Assembly: GCA_021161085.1 (NCBI GenBank)
Contig: JAGHBH010000158.1
Span: forward strand, 1 to 6,378
Source of the DNA: Thermoplasmata archaeon
GTDB taxonomy: Archaea > Thermoplasmatota > Thermoplasmata > JAGHBH01
DNA: 6,378 nucleotides
Direction of reading: 5' to 3'
Under the pieces are notes generated by a model that was not told the DNA's origin, did no database searches, and saw only the letters and a program-made list of their open reading frames with translations. Positions 4,290-6,378 of the stretch are shown here, piece after piece. Positions within the stretch are counted from its first letter, which is position 1. Each line of letters starts with the position of its first letter. A program made the translations under genes and the position numbers.

Positions 4290-6378
4290 GAGAACTCGTG
4301 AGGGCTTTTTTCCGTGAGAGGAGCATAGTCAACCATCAGATAGCGTCTTTCAACGATTTCATCAGGACGCCGGAGAACATCAACAGCCGCATGCAGAGGA
4401 TACTGGATGAGGTGGGGGCCAGCGAGGAGCCGGACGAGAGGGGGTATTTCAAGCTGGACCCCGACAGGACCGGCGACGAGCTGGTGATAGTGAGATACGG
4501 GAGGGAGAGGACACCGGAGGGGGAGATAGACCCGAAGGCCCCCAACACCGTGGCCCTCCAGAAGCCGCAGATAAAGGAGGCTAACGGGGCGACCCGGTAT
4601 ATCACCCCGATGGAGGCCAGGCTTAGGAATTTCACCTACCAGTCTCCCATCGAGGCCAAGTTCACCATCACGAAGATAGACGTTCCGGCGGCCATCCGGG
4701 AGCTGGAGGCGGAGTTCGACACCAAGATAGACATGCTGACCAACGAGCATATACACTATCTCCTGCACAACGAGGAGATACTCCGCAAATGTCTCTCCAG
4801 GATAGACGAGGAGAAGGTCACCATAGGATATCTGCCGATAATGGTGAAGTCCAGGCAGTGCAATCTTCATCCCCTGAACATAAGGGAGGACGGCACGCCC
4901 GTGACCGACCCGGAGGAGTATGCGGAGGCGCTGCGGAAGGAGATGGAGGACCCCTGTGACCCCGGCGGCTATTTCATCATCGGCGGCACGGAGAGGGTGC
5001 TGATTTCCCTCGAGGATCTGGCGCCCAACAAGGTGATGGTTGAGTACAACGAGAGATACGGCACGAGGATGGAGGTGGGCAAGGTGTTCTCCCAGCGGGA
5101 GGGATACAGGGCTCTCACGCTGATGGAGAAGAAGAAGGACGGCATCCTGGAGGTGTCCGTTCCGGCGGCTCCCACCAACATCCCCCTGGTGGTGCTCATG
5201 AAAGCCCTGGCCTACAACGAGGAGGCCGAGGCGGAGGGTGGAGACACGGGGAGTCTGACGGACCAGGAGATATTCGAGGCCATAGTCTCGGAGCCGGAGA
5301 TGGAGAACATCGTTCTGGCCAACATAGAGGACTCTCACAATCCGAAGAACTATCCGCCGGACGGCATCCACACCCCGGAGGACGCATGGAACTACCTGGA
5401 GAGGAAGTTCGCCATGGGCCAGGCCAAGGAGTACAGGGTGAAGAAGGTCCGGTCCATCATAGACAGGAGCCTCCTGCCCCATCTCGGGGTGAAGAGGGAG
5501 GACAGGCAGAAGAAGATAATATTCCTGGGCCGTATGGCCCGTTCCGTTCTGGAGCTCCATCTGGGAAAGCGGCCGGAGGATGACAAGGACCACTACGCCA
5601 ACAAGCGGTTGAAGCTGGCGGGCGACCTGATGGAGGACCTCTTCCGTACCTCTTTCAGCGCCCTCATAAAGGACCTCAAGTACCAGCTTGAGAGGAATTA
5701 CAACCCCAAGAAGCCGGTGAAGATAAGCAGCACCATACGTTCGGACATGTTCAGCCAGAGGATATACCACGCCATGTCCACCGGCAACTGGGTGGGGGGA
5801 AGGACCGGTGTATCCCAGCTGCTGGACAGGACCAGCAACATGAGCACCATCAGCCATCTGCGCAGGGTGACGTCACCCCTCACCAGGAGCCAGCCCCATT
5901 TCGAGGCAAGGGACCTCCACGCCACCCAGTGGGGACGTCTGTGTCCCAACGAGACCCCGGAGGGGCAGAACTGCGGTCTCGTGAAGAACTACGCTCTCAT
6001 CGTGGACGTCTCGGAGGGTGTGGACGAGAGGCCAGTCAAACAGCTTCTCATGGACTCCCTTGGGTGTGAGCCCGTGAAGGGCAGCCTGAGGGAGGAGATG
6101 ACCAAGGGGAAGGTGTATCTCAACGGGGACCTGGTGGGCCTGCACGCCGAGCCGGAGGTTCTCGTGGCGGAGCTCAGGAAGAGACGGCGCCGGGGAGAGA
6201 TATCCCACGAGGTGAACGTGAGGTATGACCCGGACATGAACGAGGTCATCATCAACTGCGATGCCGGCCGTCTGAGGAGGCCGCTTTTGATAGTGGAGGA
6301 CGGGGACGTCAACCTCACCAAGAAGATGCTGGAGGAGATAGAGCGGGGGGAGATAAAGATCTCCAAGGACCTGTTCAC
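4286..6378 (+). CDS. rpoB: DNA-directed RNA polymerase subunit B (Rpb2/beta homologue), 3' truncated
   Basis: Second-largest catalytic subunit of archaeal RNA polymerase. 697 codons are visible and the frame runs off the window end. Motifs: N-terminal protrusion and lobe region with NHQIASFNDFI (near residue 16) and GGYFIIGGTER (227-237); DKDHYANKRLKLAGDL (433-448); TGVSQLLDRTSNMSTISHLRR upstream of the fork; HATQWGRLCPNETPEG...GLVKN (545-568); GRLRRPLLIVEDG (661-673). The catalytic hybrid-binding and C-terminal clamp regions lie beyond the window. In methanogens and haloarchaea this subunit is split into B'' (about 500 residues) and B'; here the frame continues about 130 residues past LVKN, so the gene appears unsplit. 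The ATG at 4286 has GGGAG at 4272-4276 with nine-base spacing, and an in-frame TGA at 4277-4279 rules out any longer start with ATG, GTG or TTG. It follows rpoH by 98 bases; subunit A genes would be expected downstream. Confidence 0.97.
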   Translation, partial: MRELVRAFFRERSIVNHQIASFNDFIRTPENINSRMQRILDEVGASEEPDERGYFKLDPDRTGDELVIVRYGRERTPEGEIDPKAPNTVALQKPQIKEANGATRYITPMEARLRNFTYQSPIEAKFTITKIDVPAAIRELEAEFDTKIDMLTNEHIHYLLHNEEILRKCLSRIDEEKVTIGYLPIMVKSRQCNLHPLNIREDGTPVTDPEEYAEALRKEMEDPCDPGGYFIIGGTERVLISLEDLAPNKVMVEYNERYGTRMEVGKVFSQREGYRALTLMEKKKDGILEVSVPAAPTNIPLVVLMKALAYNEEAEAEGGDTGSLTDQEIFEAIVSEPEMENIVLANIEDSHNPKNYPPDGIHTPEDAWNYLERKFAMGQAKEYRVKKVRSIIDRSLLPHLGVKREDRQKKIIFLGRMARSVLELHLGKRPEDDKDHYANKRLKLAGDLMEDLFRTSFSALIKDLKYQLERNYNPKKPVKISSTIRSDMFSQRIYHAMSTGNWVGGRTGVSQLLDRTSNMSTISHLRRVTSPLTRSQPHFEARDLHATQWGRLCPNETPEGQNCGLVKNYALIVDVSEGVDERPVKQLLMDSLGCEPVKGSLREEMTKGKVYLNGDLVGLHAEPEVLVAELRKRRRRGEISHEVNVRYDPDMNEVIINCDAGRLRRPLLIVEDGDVNLTKKMLEEIERGEIKISKDLF

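Noticed and set aside
3929..5857. 642-codon minus-strand frame opposite rpoH and rpoB
   Set aside because: It is antisense to two well-conserved polymerase genes and has no recognisable motif, SD or promoter; it is a product of GC-rich codon bias.

Overview
The window is archaeal. It carries an Mre11/Rad50 pair, archaeal RNA polymerase subunits H and B, TATA/BRE-type promoter elements and a tRNA with a bulge-helix-bulge (BHB) intron. The DNA is GC-rich, with heavy use of AGG for Arg and ATA for Ile. The apparently unsplit RNA polymerase B subunit argues against the methanogen/haloarchaeal groups that have separate B'' and B' genes. A Thermoplasmata-type euryarchaeon is my best guess, but it is an inference without phylogeny.

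Left part (1-2865, + strand): the C-terminal end of Mre11, truncated by the window edge, overlaps the start of a complete rad50 by ATGA. Together they encode the nuclease/ATPase complex that processes DNA double-strand breaks. Next, on the opposite strand and convergent with rad50, is a 73-residue basic protein of unknown function (2929-3150). It has a textbook promoter, a strong Shine-Dalgarno (SD) sequence, a T-rich terminator-like tract and a cluster of CTGGAT repeats between promoter and start codon.

Middle part (3151-3884): no protein gene of size. It holds two forward TATA-like elements, a GC-rich stretch (about 3403-3607) that folds into long-range helices and may be an unassigned structured RNA, an 18-nt copy of the 5' end of the downstream tRNA, and a tRNA-Lys(UUU) gene with encoded CCA. 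The tRNA is interrupted in its T-loop (position 59/60) by a 22-nt intron with perfect 3-4-3 BHB geometry. This is the most striking item in the window.

Right part (3885-6378): rpoH followed by rpoB (cut by the window end), the usual start of the archaeal RNA polymerase operon. Each is preceded by a 20-21 codon ORF ending at or just before the start codon, which may couple translation. No TATA element is evident between the tRNA and rpoH, so the ncRNA candidate, tRNA-Lys, rpoH and rpoB may share a transcript. I see no mobile element, CRISPR array or defence system.
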